From: Corbicula japonica
Taxonomy: Eukaryota > Mollusca > Bivalvia > Venerida > Cyrenidae
DNA: 64,000 nt
Assembly (NCBI GenBank): GCA_038501625.1
Contig: JAZAYU010000870.1
Span: forward strand, 1 to 64,000
Direction: 5' to 3'
Part shown: positions 22,946 through 32,755 of the stretch, one piece after another
How positions within the stretch are numbered: the stretch's first letter is position 1
How the letters are laid out: each line of letters opens with the position of its first letter
Program-made: the position numbers and the translations under genes
Notes under the pieces: model-generated
The model's database searches: none
Told to the model about the DNA's origin: nothing
Seen by the model: the letters and a program-made list of their open reading frames with translations, nothing else

Positions 22946-23629
22946 AGAGTTCGTTTTCATTTTATAAACAATGCTCTCTCTTCCTCTCTTTTTCTTGGAT
23001 GTTTGGGGAGGCTGTGTCTTCTGAATGTGTCATTTCCTGTATTTTACTTTTTCAGCATTGAAAGAAATAAACAATAGTCTAAGAATGAATTGCATAGCAG
23101 TTTATTTGTATGACATAATCATGAAGACTGATATTTTTATTGAATTAATTAGAAATTCTCACAAGGCTGAGAATCATATGTGGTAACTAATAAAACTCAA
23201 AAAGCTTAGAGAGCATTTTAATACTTTAATGCATGGATAACGCTTTTTTCACATATCAGCCAGCACCATTCGTACCCTCATCTTGATCTTTATTTGTTCA
23301 CTTCTTGGTCAGAAATAATCCAGTGAATCTAAAAGTGAACGATGTAGATTCTGATTAGATGGCATAAACATGCTGGCTTACACGGATCTTAAGTGGATTA
23401 GCTGCAGTGATCTCCATTTGCTAGGCTAGAAAAAAACTACTGCCATCACAAACATAGCAGTTTCATCATGTCACACATTACATTTTGCATTTTAAAAGGC
23501 AATAGTAAAATATAATTTATTTGTTTAATATATATTTAATTAACTTAATTTTCTTCCAACTGCTACAGTTATATTTTTAATATTTTTTAGTGCAGACAGA
23601 TTTCAGAAAAATTAAATAATTAATAATGA
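22946..23629. other. intergenic or 3' flank of the Mab-21 gene
   Basis: AT-rich, no gene seen; downstream of the minus-strand Mab-21-like gene. Confidence 0.5.
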
Positions 23630-23635
23630 TTTATT
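23630..23635 (-). promoter_or_regulatory. candidate polyadenylation signal of the Mab-21-like gene
   Basis: AATAAA on the minus strand, about 92 bases after the last stop codon of the gene (23,727). Spacing and sequence are standard, but AT-rich DNA makes chance matches common. Confidence 0.4.
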
Positions 23636-23726
23636 TAGAGTTAGTTTGCTTGAGATACCAGTGGTTTCATGAACTGTAAGAATAAACAATGGGTGTGTTG
23701 AGTTTGCCCTCTCCCCTACATTGTAT

Positions 23727-24564
23727 TCAGAATCTGTTATTAAATAGGCGAGCCAACAATTTGCATATATGCCACTTGGCTGCATTGTTCCTTGGTCTCA
23801 CATTCAGTGACACCATGTAGCAGCGAAAAGCCTCATCATTTCTGTTTTCGTTTTCCATACACTGTCCTAGAAGATTCAGTGCAGTCTCCCTGTGACCCAA
23901 GTTTGGTTCAGTCTCAATTGTTCTGCATAGGTTGAGCAATGCTTGAAGTTGTTGTGCAGGTCTTTGAAGTTGACTTTGCACTTTGTACTGCAGGAAGTAC
24001 AGGAATGGTATGGAGTCTATTAATGCCCAGTCCATCCAGTCGTCATCTTCACCTCTGTATGACAGATCTTCTTGTGTGGATCTAAACATTTCATACCTTA
24101 CTTCTTTAGGTATACAGTTTAATTCCCACGATAAAAAGAAGACACAGAAAGCAATGTTTTGTTGTATCACACTTACTTCATTTTTTCTCTTGATAAATTC
24201 TCACAAACTCTTTAGAAGGTTGCACAAAATGGCCATAGCAGAGACACATAGTTAGCACAGCTGTTTGTTCAAGTTGTCTGTTAAGATGCACTAGGATTGT
24301 TTCACATTGTTCGTAATGCCCTGCACAGTATAAAGCTGATGACAGTTTGAGCCTGGTGGATGAGAAGTCTGTGTTCAAGCCTGCAGAAAACCACTGTAGG
24401 GCTGCTGGAGATACTGCCTTGGAATGATGAATATTTGCAGATGCTATTATGGACCCTATGATAGCGCAGAGGTGTGGTACATATAGACAGCATGCTGCTT
24501 GCTCCAGTCTATTTCCAGCTGAATATATGCTACACAGTTTGACGACATCCTGTGTCAGATTTTG
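23727..24564 (-). pseudogene. detached C-terminal part of the Mab-21/cGAS-like gene
   Basis: Reading on past the in-frame TAA at 24,565-24,567, the same frame stays open for 128 codons to TGA at 24,178. It includes TRLKLSSALYCAGHYEQCE, a helical repeat-like stretch. At the A6 run at about 24,183-24,188 the frame then has to move by one base. From there it continues open to TAA at 23,727, passing KEVRYEMFRSTQEDL, DSIPFLYFLQY, ETALNLLGQCMENENRNDEA and VRPRNNAAKWHI. These blocks are the usual C-terminal half of large molluscan Mab-21 proteins and contain a TPR-like helix pair near the end. With the upstream frame the locus would span about 700 codons in one exon, the normal size for that family. 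The match of both broken parts to one family, in order and without gaps, shows that this is one gene with two small breaks. Whether the breaks are real or assembly errors is open. Confidence 0.85.
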
Positions 24565-25836
24565 TTAAACAATGTCACAATTTTCACGAGAATTTGTTTC
24601 CAATATGCTCTGCTGTACCGACTGTAATCCGTTAGCTAGCCAAAACACATTATCCTTCAGCACAGCAGCAGTAACCAACTCTGAAGAAGTCACAAAACTT
24701 GGTATCATTATGCCCGATTTCACATAAAGCCTGTTGCCTAGTTCGTCGATAGATATATTTAGCAGCGATTGCTCTATGTTGGCTGTAAGTGTCATCATAA
24801 TCTGTATCACATGCTCTTTGGTCTGAAAGTCTGACAACTTTCCAGCAAGTAGATTGTTCCTAGGCATGATGAAATGTGGAAGATTGTTTTCAAGTATACT
24901 GTGAAGTAAATACTGCAGACATTGAATCAAGCATGGCAGTGATTTACTATCATTCCATTTACTTGCTCTTGTATCAGCTATACAGTGGAATAATACATTC
25001 TTGCACATAAAGCTGGATATAGTGTCTCCCCACTTTGGTTTTAAATATGTTTTGATTATCATCTTCATTAAGATATAACATCTCATTTCAGTCATGTTAA
25101 TACTTAACATTAGACATCTCTCTGCGTGAGATGTTGATATTCTCCATTCAGTATCCTCATTCACACCTGATCTACTTGCAACTGGGACAACAAAGCATCC
25201 ATGTTCTACAGCATATCTCTTCATATCTGCAGTGGGCCATCCACTCACATTCTGTTGCTGTAGCCAAAGTTCAGCATCTTTAGGCCACGATGAACAGTGT
25301 AGAGCAAGGACGTGGTCTCTATCATAATGAAATTGATCTCCTATCAATGAATTAGCCGGATTATGTCTTATACAATTACCCACGCGTTGAAAATGAGCAG
25401 ATGTGCTTAGCAGTACTCTGCCTCGACTGTCTGTCGTGAAACCCCAATGCTGGATGCCTTGATCAGGAAGAGGCAAGTCGGATTTCAATGGCTGTAGCAG
25501 GCAGTATCCTGGTGATGTTGTTTCATCCTGAACCATTAGAAACTGGAGATTTCCAAGTTTCCATTCTGACCAGTCCTGTATCAATGAGAGTTTTCTAGAA
25601 ACGAATAGTGCATCAACATCCGATTTGAGATCTAGTGTTGTAGACCCTTCCGTCTGACTGTCAAAGTTATAATATAAAATTTCACCTTTTATCTGAAGTC
25701 CTATGTTTATCCGTGTCTCATGTAGGAAACGCACCCTCCTCCTCCTCATTACTATTCTCTCATTGACGCCGATATCGTCCATTACCTCAGAAAGTCTGTG
25801 TGACAGGCCATGATAATGATCAGGTGACTGGAACAT
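24565..25836 (-). CDS. Mab-21/cGAS-like receptor (nucleotidyltransferase-fold) protein, N-terminal 423 codons
   Basis: Member of the Mab-21/cGAS-like (cGLR) family, strongly expanded in bivalves. Known active members sense cytosolic nucleic acid and make cyclic dinucleotides; many relatives have no known activity. The ATG at 25,836 opens with HYHGLSHRLSEVMDDIGVNE, the usual helical start. The nucleotidyltransferase core follows: the Gly-Ser loop position reads FDSQTEG (residues 58-64, Asp where Gly is usual). The paired acids are in LKSDVDALF (Asp73, Asp75), and a third candidate acid is Asp172 or Asp174 just before HVLALHCSSWP. The Mab-21 C-terminal lobe starts at EWRISTSHAERCLM (230-243) and includes CYILMKMIIKTYL, SSFMCKNVLFHC and PHFIMPRNNLLAG. 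I see no Zn-thumb Cys-His insertion like that of vertebrate cGAS. The frame ends at an in-frame TAA (24,565-24,567), beyond which family sequence resumes. The altered Gly-Ser loop argues for weak or absent catalysis. Confidence 0.88.
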   Translation of the reverse strand: MFQSPDHYHGLSHRLSEVMDDIGVNERIVMRRRRVRFLHETRINIGLQIKGEILYYNFDSQTEGSTTLDLKSDVDALFVSRKLSLIQDWSEWKLGNLQFLMVQDETTSPGYCLLQPLKSDLPLPDQGIQHWGFTTDSRGRVLLSTSAHFQRVGNCIRHNPANSLIGDQFHYDRDHVLALHCSSWPKDAELWLQQQNVSGWPTADMKRYAVEHGCFVVPVASRSGVNEDTEWRISTSHAERCLMLSINMTEMRCYILMKMIIKTYLKPKWGDTISSFMCKNVLFHCIADTRASKWNDSKSLPCLIQCLQYLLHSILENNLPHFIMPRNNLLAGKLSDFQTKEHVIQIMMTLTANIEQSLLNISIDELGNRLYVKSGIMIPSFVTSSELVTAAVLKDNVFWLANGLQSVQQSILETNSRENCDIV

Positions 25837-25837
25837 T

Positions 25838-25852
25838 CTAAAGAGAAAAAAT
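25838..25852 (-). promoter_or_regulatory. 3' splice site directly before the Mab-21-like ATG
   Basis: On the minus strand the sequence reads TTTTTTCTCTTTAG followed by A and then ATG: a good polypyrimidine tract and AG one base before the start codon. The big coding exon therefore probably follows an intron, with a 5' untranslated or short coding exon further upstream (higher coordinates), beyond or within the LINE insertion. Confidence 0.65.
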
Positions 25853-25930
25853 TGTGAACTATGTTGGATATAATTCGTTTACTTTTTAGTCTGTAAACTT
25901 GTTACATGAACTGTCCAGGAAGACAGCTTA

Positions 25931-26503
25931 GATAGATAGATAGATTTATAGATATATTTATTTCAACATAAAATGTGTAATAACATGGCATAAAATATTA
26001 AGACATACAGAAACAATATAACAAAGTATGAATTAATACAGCCATATCACTCAACATTAAATGTCAAGGATAACACAAAAAAGAGTAGTAATTTACTCTT
26101 ATTTCCATTGTGGTCCTTGAGATATAGTGTTGTATGACATAGGGAGATTTAAAAAGGATCACAAATAGTCAATGTTTAAAAAATTGTTAAGAAAAAAAAA
26201 CACTTTAGTGAACAGATTGTGTAAACATTATATATATAAGAAAATAATGATAATTGATAAGAACAGATTATCACAAGAACAAACTATCACAGGATCAATC
26301 ATTGACTTAAGAAAACTAATATAAGGATAAGTTAAATAAATAAGATAATTATGATTTACATAAAATACATTAAACTAAAAATGCCATGAAGTATTTATGA
26401 AGAGTAAACTATCTATCAGTACATGATATAATTACAGTCAGCTAAAGACACAGCCTGAACTGACCGATATTATTACACACAAAAATGTAAGATAACTTCA
26501 TTT
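25931..26503 (-). other. LINE 3' untranslated region and ATCT tail
   Basis: AT-rich, no open frame, ending in GATA/TATC tetranucleotides. It marks the 3' boundary of the LINE. Confidence 0.6.
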
Positions 26504-29380
26504 TTAAAAATCAGATTGTAAAAAATGTTCCTTGACCCTAGATTTAAAAGAATATGGTGTTCTGGAATCCCTGATATATTGAGGCAAACTGTTCCATAAG
26601 GTACACCCGCTGTAGGCAAATGATTTAATGCCAAACCCTTTGACAACTGGAACAGTATACCTCTTGCTGTCTGTTAAAATACTTCTATCAAGGTTAGTGT
26701 TGAGTTTTACCCTGAACCTAGTAGGATAATTATGAATATCACTGACAGGGGTAAAATGTTCACTCATATATGCGGGAGCAGTGTTTAAATAAATCTTAAA
26801 AACATGACAAACAGTTATTTGGTTTACTCTATCAGCAACTGGTAACCAGTTAATTTTGACAAAATGCTCTTTGCCTAAATGAGACCTAGGGTGTAAATTC
26901 AGAACAAATTTGATAAGTTTGTTTTGGGAAACCTGTAACTTCTGTTTTAGCTCTTTGGTTAAACCGTTAAACCAAACCGAACAAGCATAGTCAAAATGAC
27001 ACTGGATAAGGGATGAGACTAAGAGTTTTTTTGTGTGATGTGTTAGAAATTCACTTTTGCGATATAAGAATTTTAGCCTTGCATTTGATTTCTTAATAAC
27101 ATTCCTGGCCACAGAATCAAAGGACAAGCATTGGTCAATAATGGCGCCAAGGTATTTAACTGATGTTTTAGATTCAATTGTTTGACCATTGCAGCTAATA
27201 TTAAGACTTGACTGAGAACTTAACCTCCTTTGGGAACCGAATAAAATGGATTCTGTTTTACCAAGGTGCAAAGACAGTTTATTACATATAAGCCACTGGC
27301 TAACGATATTCAAGTCATGACACAAAGTATTTTCAATGTCGTGCTTGTTTTTGGCAGATACAAGAATGGCAGAGTCATCCGCATAAAGTAAAAGTTTATT
27401 CTTTATAGCAGCAGACATGTCATTGACATAGATTAAAAAAAGCAAAGGACCTAAAATCGAGCCTTGAGGGACACCGCAGGTTACCTTGGCTGTGGAAGAC
27501 CTTACACCTGAAAGTTCAACTAATTGACATCTATCTGACAAATAAGATGAAAACCATTGAACAGATAGTTTAGAGAGACCTGTAGCTTTCAGTTTCATTA
27601 AAAGAATGGAATGATTAACCGTATCAAAGGCCTTCTGGAGATCAAGAAGAATCATACCTACTAGGTGGCCTTTGTCCATTTGAAAACGGATATAATCAGT
27701 GAGATATATTAAGCAAGTATCAGTGGAAAACCCATGCCTGAATCCTGACTGGAAATCATACAGAAGATTTCGTTTGACCAGATATTCTTCAAGTTGATCA
27801 TAGATAACCCTCTCCATAACTTTAGAGACAACACTTAGTATAGAGACAGGACGGTAGTTTCCAACATCTGTCTTATCATTCTTTTTATATATGGGAACAA
27901 CTCTTGCTGATTTAAAATCATCGGGAACAACGCCCTGTATTATAGATAGGTTTATAATATGTGAAAGAGGATCAGCAATAATTGAAGCCGAGTCCTTTAA
28001 GAAACGAGAAGAGATCCCATCCAACCCTACAGCCTTATTAGTACAAAGACCTTCTAGGTATTTAAAAACTTTGTTTTCTGATACAATAGAAAACGAAAAA
28101 CTATTTGGTTGAACCCCTTTTGAAGAATAGAAATTAAAAACAAAGCTACTTCCAAAATTATTAACAATATTTGGTAATTTACTTACTAGTTTATCAGCAA
28201 CTGAAGTATAGAAAGTGTTAAATTTTTCTGTAACCTTCAACTTATCAAAACAAATATTCCCGTCAATGTTCAGGCCTATGTTGCTTGAACTCTGTGAATT
28301 CTTATTAGGTAGACCTAGATTTTTAAGGATCTTCCAGAGAGATTTGGAGTCATTTTGGTTATTTTCAACAGAGGAATTGAAGAAATTCTTTTTTGCATTA
28401 TGGATAGCAGATCGAGCTTTATTTCTCATAATTCTGAATTTGTTTAAATTTTCCTCACTTTTATCTCTCTTAAATTGGTAAAAAGCCTTGTCTCTAGCCT
28501 TAATACAATCAAGAACTTCTGAATCAACCCATTCCTCAGTTCTTTGTTTAATACGCACAGATTTAACAGGAGCAATAGTATCAAGTGTGGATAAAAATAT
28601 TACTTTAAAATTATTCCATGCAGTATTAACATCATCGCTACATAAAACTAGTGACCAATCAGACCCTAACAGGGATTGTTGAAAAATTTCTTTTGTATAA
28701 TGTTTAAGTGAACGAACAGTTACAGTATTGTGCTTTCCTATATATCCACGTGTTACCTTTCTAGTACAGAATGTCATCAGGTGATCACTTACACAATAGT
28801 CTATGACACCACTTTGTGAGATTTTTTCTGGGTCTGATACAAGAATTAAGTCAATTATTGTAGAAGTTGTAGATGTCACTCTAGTAAAATCTTTTATAAT
28901 TTGTCTAAGACTAAACATATCACACAAGGAATTTAAATTTCTGACTAAAGCACATTTTGAAGACACATCAGTATTAAAATCACCTAAAATCACTGTTTCA
29001 GAGACTGTTAAAGATGAGTTTCCTACAAAAAGTGATTCTAAAATTTCATAAAAAATTGTTTGTTTCGGTGGTCTATATAAAACACCACATAAAATAGGTT
29101 TAGATTTTGGCAGTAAAATATCGATAAAAGTTCCTTCCAGCTCCGGATGGTTGAAATCATCTCGAGTGTTAAAAGCGAGTTCCTTGCGTATGTAGATGCA
29201 GACACCTCCACCATAACGGCTGCGATCCTTGCGTTGGATAATATAGCCCTCAATGTTGACTTCACAATCAAAAATAGAATCATCCAGCCAGGTTTCAGTT
29301 AATAAAATACAAGATGCATTGGTCTTCCTTGCTATTATACGAATTTCATCAATTTTCGGTAACAGGCTACGAACGTTCAT
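26504..29380 (-). CDS. LINE ORF2: AP endonuclease plus reverse transcriptase, 958 codons
   Basis: Nicks target DNA and copies element RNA into it (target-primed reverse transcription). The apurinic/apyrimidinic-type endonuclease fills residues ~1-230. Its catalytic landmarks are Asn2 (MNVRSLLPK), Glu29 (LLTETWL), GDFN at 133-136 and SDH at 198-200. The reverse transcriptase spans ~450-740, with RPVSILSVVSKVMERV (510-525), FDTVNHSILL after Asp580, GVPQGSILGPLLFLIYVND (636-654) and the active-site YADD at 666-669. The tail has HFDYACSVWFNGL and a C-terminal FKSRVKEHF motif usual in CR1/L2/Rex-like elements; there is no RNase H. All catalytic residues I can check are present and the frame has no stop, so this copy is young or recently active. 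The ATG at 29,380 is the first Met of the frame, but family alignment suggests translation normally starts further upstream, past a break described separately. Confidence 0.93.
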   Translation of the reverse strand: MNVRSLLPKIDEIRIIARKTNASCILLTETWLDDSIFDCEVNIEGYIIQRKDRSRYGGGVCIYIRKELAFNTRDDFNHPELEGTFIDILLPKSKPILCGVLYRPPKQTIFYEILESLFVGNSSLTVSETVILGDFNTDVSSKCALVRNLNSLCDMFSLRQIIKDFTRVTSTTSTIIDLILVSDPEKISQSGVIDYCVSDHLMTFCTRKVTRGYIGKHNTVTVRSLKHYTKEIFQQSLLGSDWSLVLCSDDVNTAWNNFKVIFLSTLDTIAPVKSVRIKQRTEEWVDSEVLDCIKARDKAFYQFKRDKSEENLNKFRIMRNKARSAIHNAKKNFFNSSVENNQNDSKSLWKILKNLGLPNKNSQSSSNIGLNIDGNICFDKLKVTEKFNTFYTSVADKLVSKLPNIVNNFGSSFVFNFYSSKGVQPNSFSFSIVSENKVFKYLEGLCTNKAVGLDGISSRFLKDSASIIADPLSHIINLSIIQGVVPDDFKSARVVPIYKKNDKTDVGNYRPVSILSVVSKVMERVIYDQLEEYLVKRNLLYDFQSGFRHGFSTDTCLIYLTDYIRFQMDKGHLVGMILLDLQKAFDTVNHSILLMKLKATGLSKLSVQWFSSYLSDRCQLVELSGVRSSTAKVTCGVPQGSILGPLLFLIYVNDMSAAIKNKLLLYADDSAILVSAKNKHDIENTLCHDLNIVSQWLICNKLSLHLGKTESILFGSQRRLSSQSSLNISCNGQTIESKTSVKYLGAIIDQCLSFDSVARNVIKKSNARLKFLYRKSEFLTHHTKKLLVSSLIQCHFDYACSVWFNGLTKELKQKLQVSQNKLIKFVLNLHPRSHLGKEHFVKINWLPVADRVNQITVCHVFKIYLNTAPAYMSEHFTPVSDIHNYPTRFRVKLNTNLDRSILTDSKRYTVPVVKGFGIKSFAYSGCTLWNSLPQYIRDSRTPYSFKSRVKEHFLQSDF

Positions 29381-29737
29381 GTGAATAAAATGTAGACCTC
29401 TTTTTTGAAGTTGTTAAAAGTGTCTGGGCCTGGACAAGGGTGAATGTCTCCACAAAGCAACAAACAGGTTCTTAACCATTTGGATCTCTGGATTACAAAG
29501 TTGTGACTAGATAAACTAGAGTGGCTTGAAGACTTCTTCTGTACAGTTAGATTGATGAAATGGCTGTAGAATATATACTGACCAATACTGACCAAATGGA
29601 ACTGGTGAAACTTCAATGCTGTCCGAAATCCAATTGGTATCCGAATACTGGTATACTTCATAATTGAAAGCATTGTCTCTTTTAGCAGAGCGAAGAAAGT
29701 ACACAAACACTATGAGGAGTGACTTCAACATGTCCAT
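29377..29737 (-). pseudogene. LINE 5' coding region with signal-like leader and 2A-like motif, frameshifted
   Basis: From ATG at 29,737 one frame begins MDMLKSLLIVFVYFLRS, a plausible signal or anchor sequence, and ends at a stop at 29,516. An overlapping frame (29,706-29,377) carries LLLCGDIHPCPGP, a degenerate form of the 2A ribosome-skipping motif (consensus D-V/I-E-x-N-P-G-P). 2A-like peptides are known at this place in several APE-type non-LTR retrotransposons. Here the Asn is Cys and the Glu is His, so skipping activity is doubtful. This frame ends four bases into the ORF2 start. A one-base slip at the A6 run at about 29,402-29,407 would join it to the ORF2 frame. The region is therefore either damaged twice, misassembled, or expressed by frameshifting. 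Confidence 0.7.
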
Positions 29738-29740
29738 TTT

Positions 29741-31552
29741 TCAACTAGTATAAAAACTATATCTAAAAACAATATTCTTCTCAGATAAATAATACGTTTT
29801 TTTCAAATGTAAACAAAAGAGACTCCCTAGGTCACACACCACCAAATTTTAAGCTTAAGACCTTCTTTTCGCAGTAATTATTAAATAAAATAATAAAAAG
29901 TGAAAAGTACAAGAGAACAAATTAGCAAATCAACTTGACACCAAACGGAAAATGGACCTCATCATTTTGTAAGAAATATGATGTTTTTTCATAATAATGC
30001 TTTGGACAATCTAAATTTAAAAACTAAAATTTAAATAATACATTTAAAATTAACTTTCGCACATTTGGCTTTAGGCAACATAAATTATTTTAAATGTGAA
30101 ATGTATTTCTTTTATTTATAATACGTTAATTTGGAAATTCCTCTTTCTATTTTCTACTAAACATATAAAGAAATATTAAATTCAACAGATGCCTTATTTG
30201 TATTTGGATTATTGTCGATGTCAAAAGGTTTAGGGATCTAGATTAACTTTATAGCGTTCTTGTCAAGCCCAAGTTTGAGGACACAAGATTGTAGCATCAG
30301 TCTAGGTTTGTCTTCAAATACTGCAGTTTGTATTTGTTAGACATTTGCGAATGTAAGCGAAAACAAAGTTTGGAGACATAATCGGCGATTAACTGGGGTT
30401 TTCTCAATCTTGTCAAATTTCTATATCAAGTGATAACGTAAAGTCGAACATTTTTATTTATATTTATTGTTTAAGGCAATATGTGATCATTTTATTGATT
30501 CGCTTGTCTAAAAAAGCCAGGACTAACAAAAATACCTCACATATTGTTGTCAGCATCATATTACTCATGAGGCCATTTAAAATGGATTTTTATGTTGCTT
30601 AAGTTTTGTGTTTGGACGTTAGTAGAATTTTGCGATTTTTTGGTCTAGCTTGCTTTTATTACAGTTCTAACTTAACTTAATGCATGAAAAAAGGTGCGTT
30701 AATAACCTTTATTTGTGCAAAGTTTTATTGAACTAGTTTATGCCGTAAGAGAAACTTGACGACTATAGACGTTCATTAACAAAAATATTGAAAGCTTTTA
30801 CCTTGTTTATTATCCTTTGTCATCTACGACTGAATTTAAATCTATAGTCATAATCGTGCAAAAAATTTGTAATCACGATTTACCAGAGTAGTGGTCACAT
30901 TTTATCTTGTGCTTCGTGTTCTGGTTTAGGGATATTACACCATTATTGTATAGTCAGTATTATTTAAGAACCTTTTATTTTCAGGTTTAATTATGGATTT
31001 TTTGTTGTTTTTGTTTGTGCTTGTATTATTTATTCCTCTTATTAGAAGAATCGAGAAAATTCTACACAATGTCACGCCGCAAACGATGTATCATCTCGGT
31101 CGATTTCAGGACAGTTTTAAGCTAAAGTATTATATTTATGTTGTAAAGAATTTCAATGTTTCAATAAGTTGAAAATGCCGATTTTAGTCATAACGAACTT
31201 AAATGGTTAAGGAGAGGTATGTATGCATGCTCTCCTACCAATGAGCATAATTACAACTGACATTTATTTTGTACAGCTTAAGCACATAAATATATCTTTT
31301 TTTCTATCCATGTAAGTTTATTTCGGCTGATCAGAACAGCAACTTACATAATGATTTTCCTCTTTAATCTCTATCTTTCTAAGACCTAGGCATATCTGTC
31401 GCCACGCTAACAGCTGTTGGTTAGTTAAGGCCTATGCCTTCCGGGTTCAGTTTGGGCACAAAAGCGAAGTATGTTTGTCTCTCAAAGGGAATACAATCAG
31501 CACGATGCAAAGTAATATTATAGTCAATGGTGCACGATTATAAACAAGTGGT
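29741..31552. other. gene-poor stretch upstream of the LINE
   Basis: AT-rich, no long frame. It holds one small candidate frame (30,993-31,172, listed separately). The rest shows nothing I can name. Confidence 0.5.
30993..31172 (+). CDS. candidate 59-codon small protein or exon with hydrophobic start
   Basis: Directly after a good 3' splice site (CTTTTATTTTCAG at about 30,971-30,983) comes ATG and MDFLLFLFVLVLFIPLIRR, a strongly hydrophobic 16-residue core followed by basic residues. About 40 mostly polar residues follow, ending at TGA. It could be a signal-anchor microprotein or a first coding exon. No family recognised; a chance frame in T-rich DNA is equally possible. Confidence 0.25.
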   Translation: MDFLLFLFVLVLFIPLIRRIEKILHNVTPQTMYHLGRFQDSFKLKYYIYVVKNFNVSIS

Positions 31553-32047
31553 AGGACGTGGCACTGCATCCGAAGATAGTTAAGCGAGGGCAATGTTGCA
31601 TTGGGATAAAAATGGCGGTTTCGTGGGCATTTTTAAATAAAACGGATTTATTTTGCGAGGTAAGTGCCCTCATACTATATTTAATTTAAAGACCACCTGT
31701 GCATTCTGCGACCAGATGCCTTAGGTACCCTCGACACTATGTTTCAGGAACGCAGGTTTTGTAACAAAAAAGTTATTGAAGGTTTTATACAGTAAAGGTA
31801 AGGTAAACACGTCAAAAATATGGTATTTTAGGCTGATCTTCAGACATCTGGACACATCCGTATTAGGTTTTAGCATTTTATCAAGTAAAAGTAACATATT
31901 CTTTTTTCTTCTTGGCTCGTCCACTATAAGCAAAACCCCACGCTCGAAAGAAAACAGGACATGCCATTTTATGGCATTCGAGGATTGGGAAATTCCCTTT
32001 TTGGCATTATCTGGATATCTTTACTGAACGGGTTTCTCATAAAGCAC
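31553..32047 (+). repeat. left arm of 31.6-33.7 kb fold-back element
   Basis: Pairs with 33,253-33,746. It includes GATAAAAATGGCGGTTT near the outer end and the TTTATACAGTAAAGGTAAGG region mid-arm. Confidence 0.85.
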
Positions 32048-32740
32048 TTGCTTATTCACGTATTTGATTAAAGAATATGATTTTTATTGTTATAGATATG
32101 TTTACTGAATGTGTTTTCATAAAAAAACAATACATTTGCAAAATTAGCACATGCGCATGGTTACAATTATGGTTTTATTTTCTTAAGATAGAGATCTTTA
32201 GTGAGATATTTCCCGGGTGCCGTTGTTTGGCTTTAGTAAAGTTTACAAAATGATCATGATATGACAAGGCATTATAACTAGTTATAGCATCAATAATGTT
32301 ATATAATTAAGTTTGTTTACTACCTGCTTCTTTGAAGAGACAATAGCAAATTTGAAAAATGGAAGGTAACTGCATAAATAATTGATAGATAAAAATGCAT
32401 GTCCGGTCGCAATGCAATATGCATCAATATAATAATTACCTTGTCACCTGATGTTATAATCTCAAACCGTAAAGGAAAAATTAAAACTATCAATGGCAGC
32501 ACAGGAAAACATCGTAACTGGTCGTTTAAGAAAAAAAGTCATTTTGAGATAGCGTGGAGTAAGGCCAAATGTGTTGATCAAAACACATATCAAAATAACT
32601 GCTAAACTAAAACTTCAAACTACGTGTGTTATTCCCAAAGCGATAAAATTCTGAAAATTTCGAGGGAGGATATTCAAGCCGGTATACTTGGTGAAATTTT
32701 ATAGATGTTCAAGATGTTCAAGTTTATTCATACTTAGCCA

Positions 32741-32755
32741 GGGGGGGGGGGGGGG
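32741..32755 (+). repeat. G15 homopolymer
   Basis: Fifteen consecutive G in the centre of the fold-back element; length is unreliable in most assemblies. Confidence 0.9.

Larger units (their letters stand above)
25931..29740 (-). mobile_element. CR1/L2-like non-LTR retrotransposon, near full length
   Basis: Minus-strand element with a 5' reading region near 29,737, a long endonuclease/reverse transcriptase frame, a ~570-bp 3' untranslated region and a short tetranucleotide tail (ATCT units at 25,931-25,946). A microsatellite tail instead of poly(A) is usual for CR1/L2-type elements. It lies just upstream of the Mab-21-like exon and could be in that gene's first intron. The exact 5' end and a target duplication were not found. 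Confidence 0.85.
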
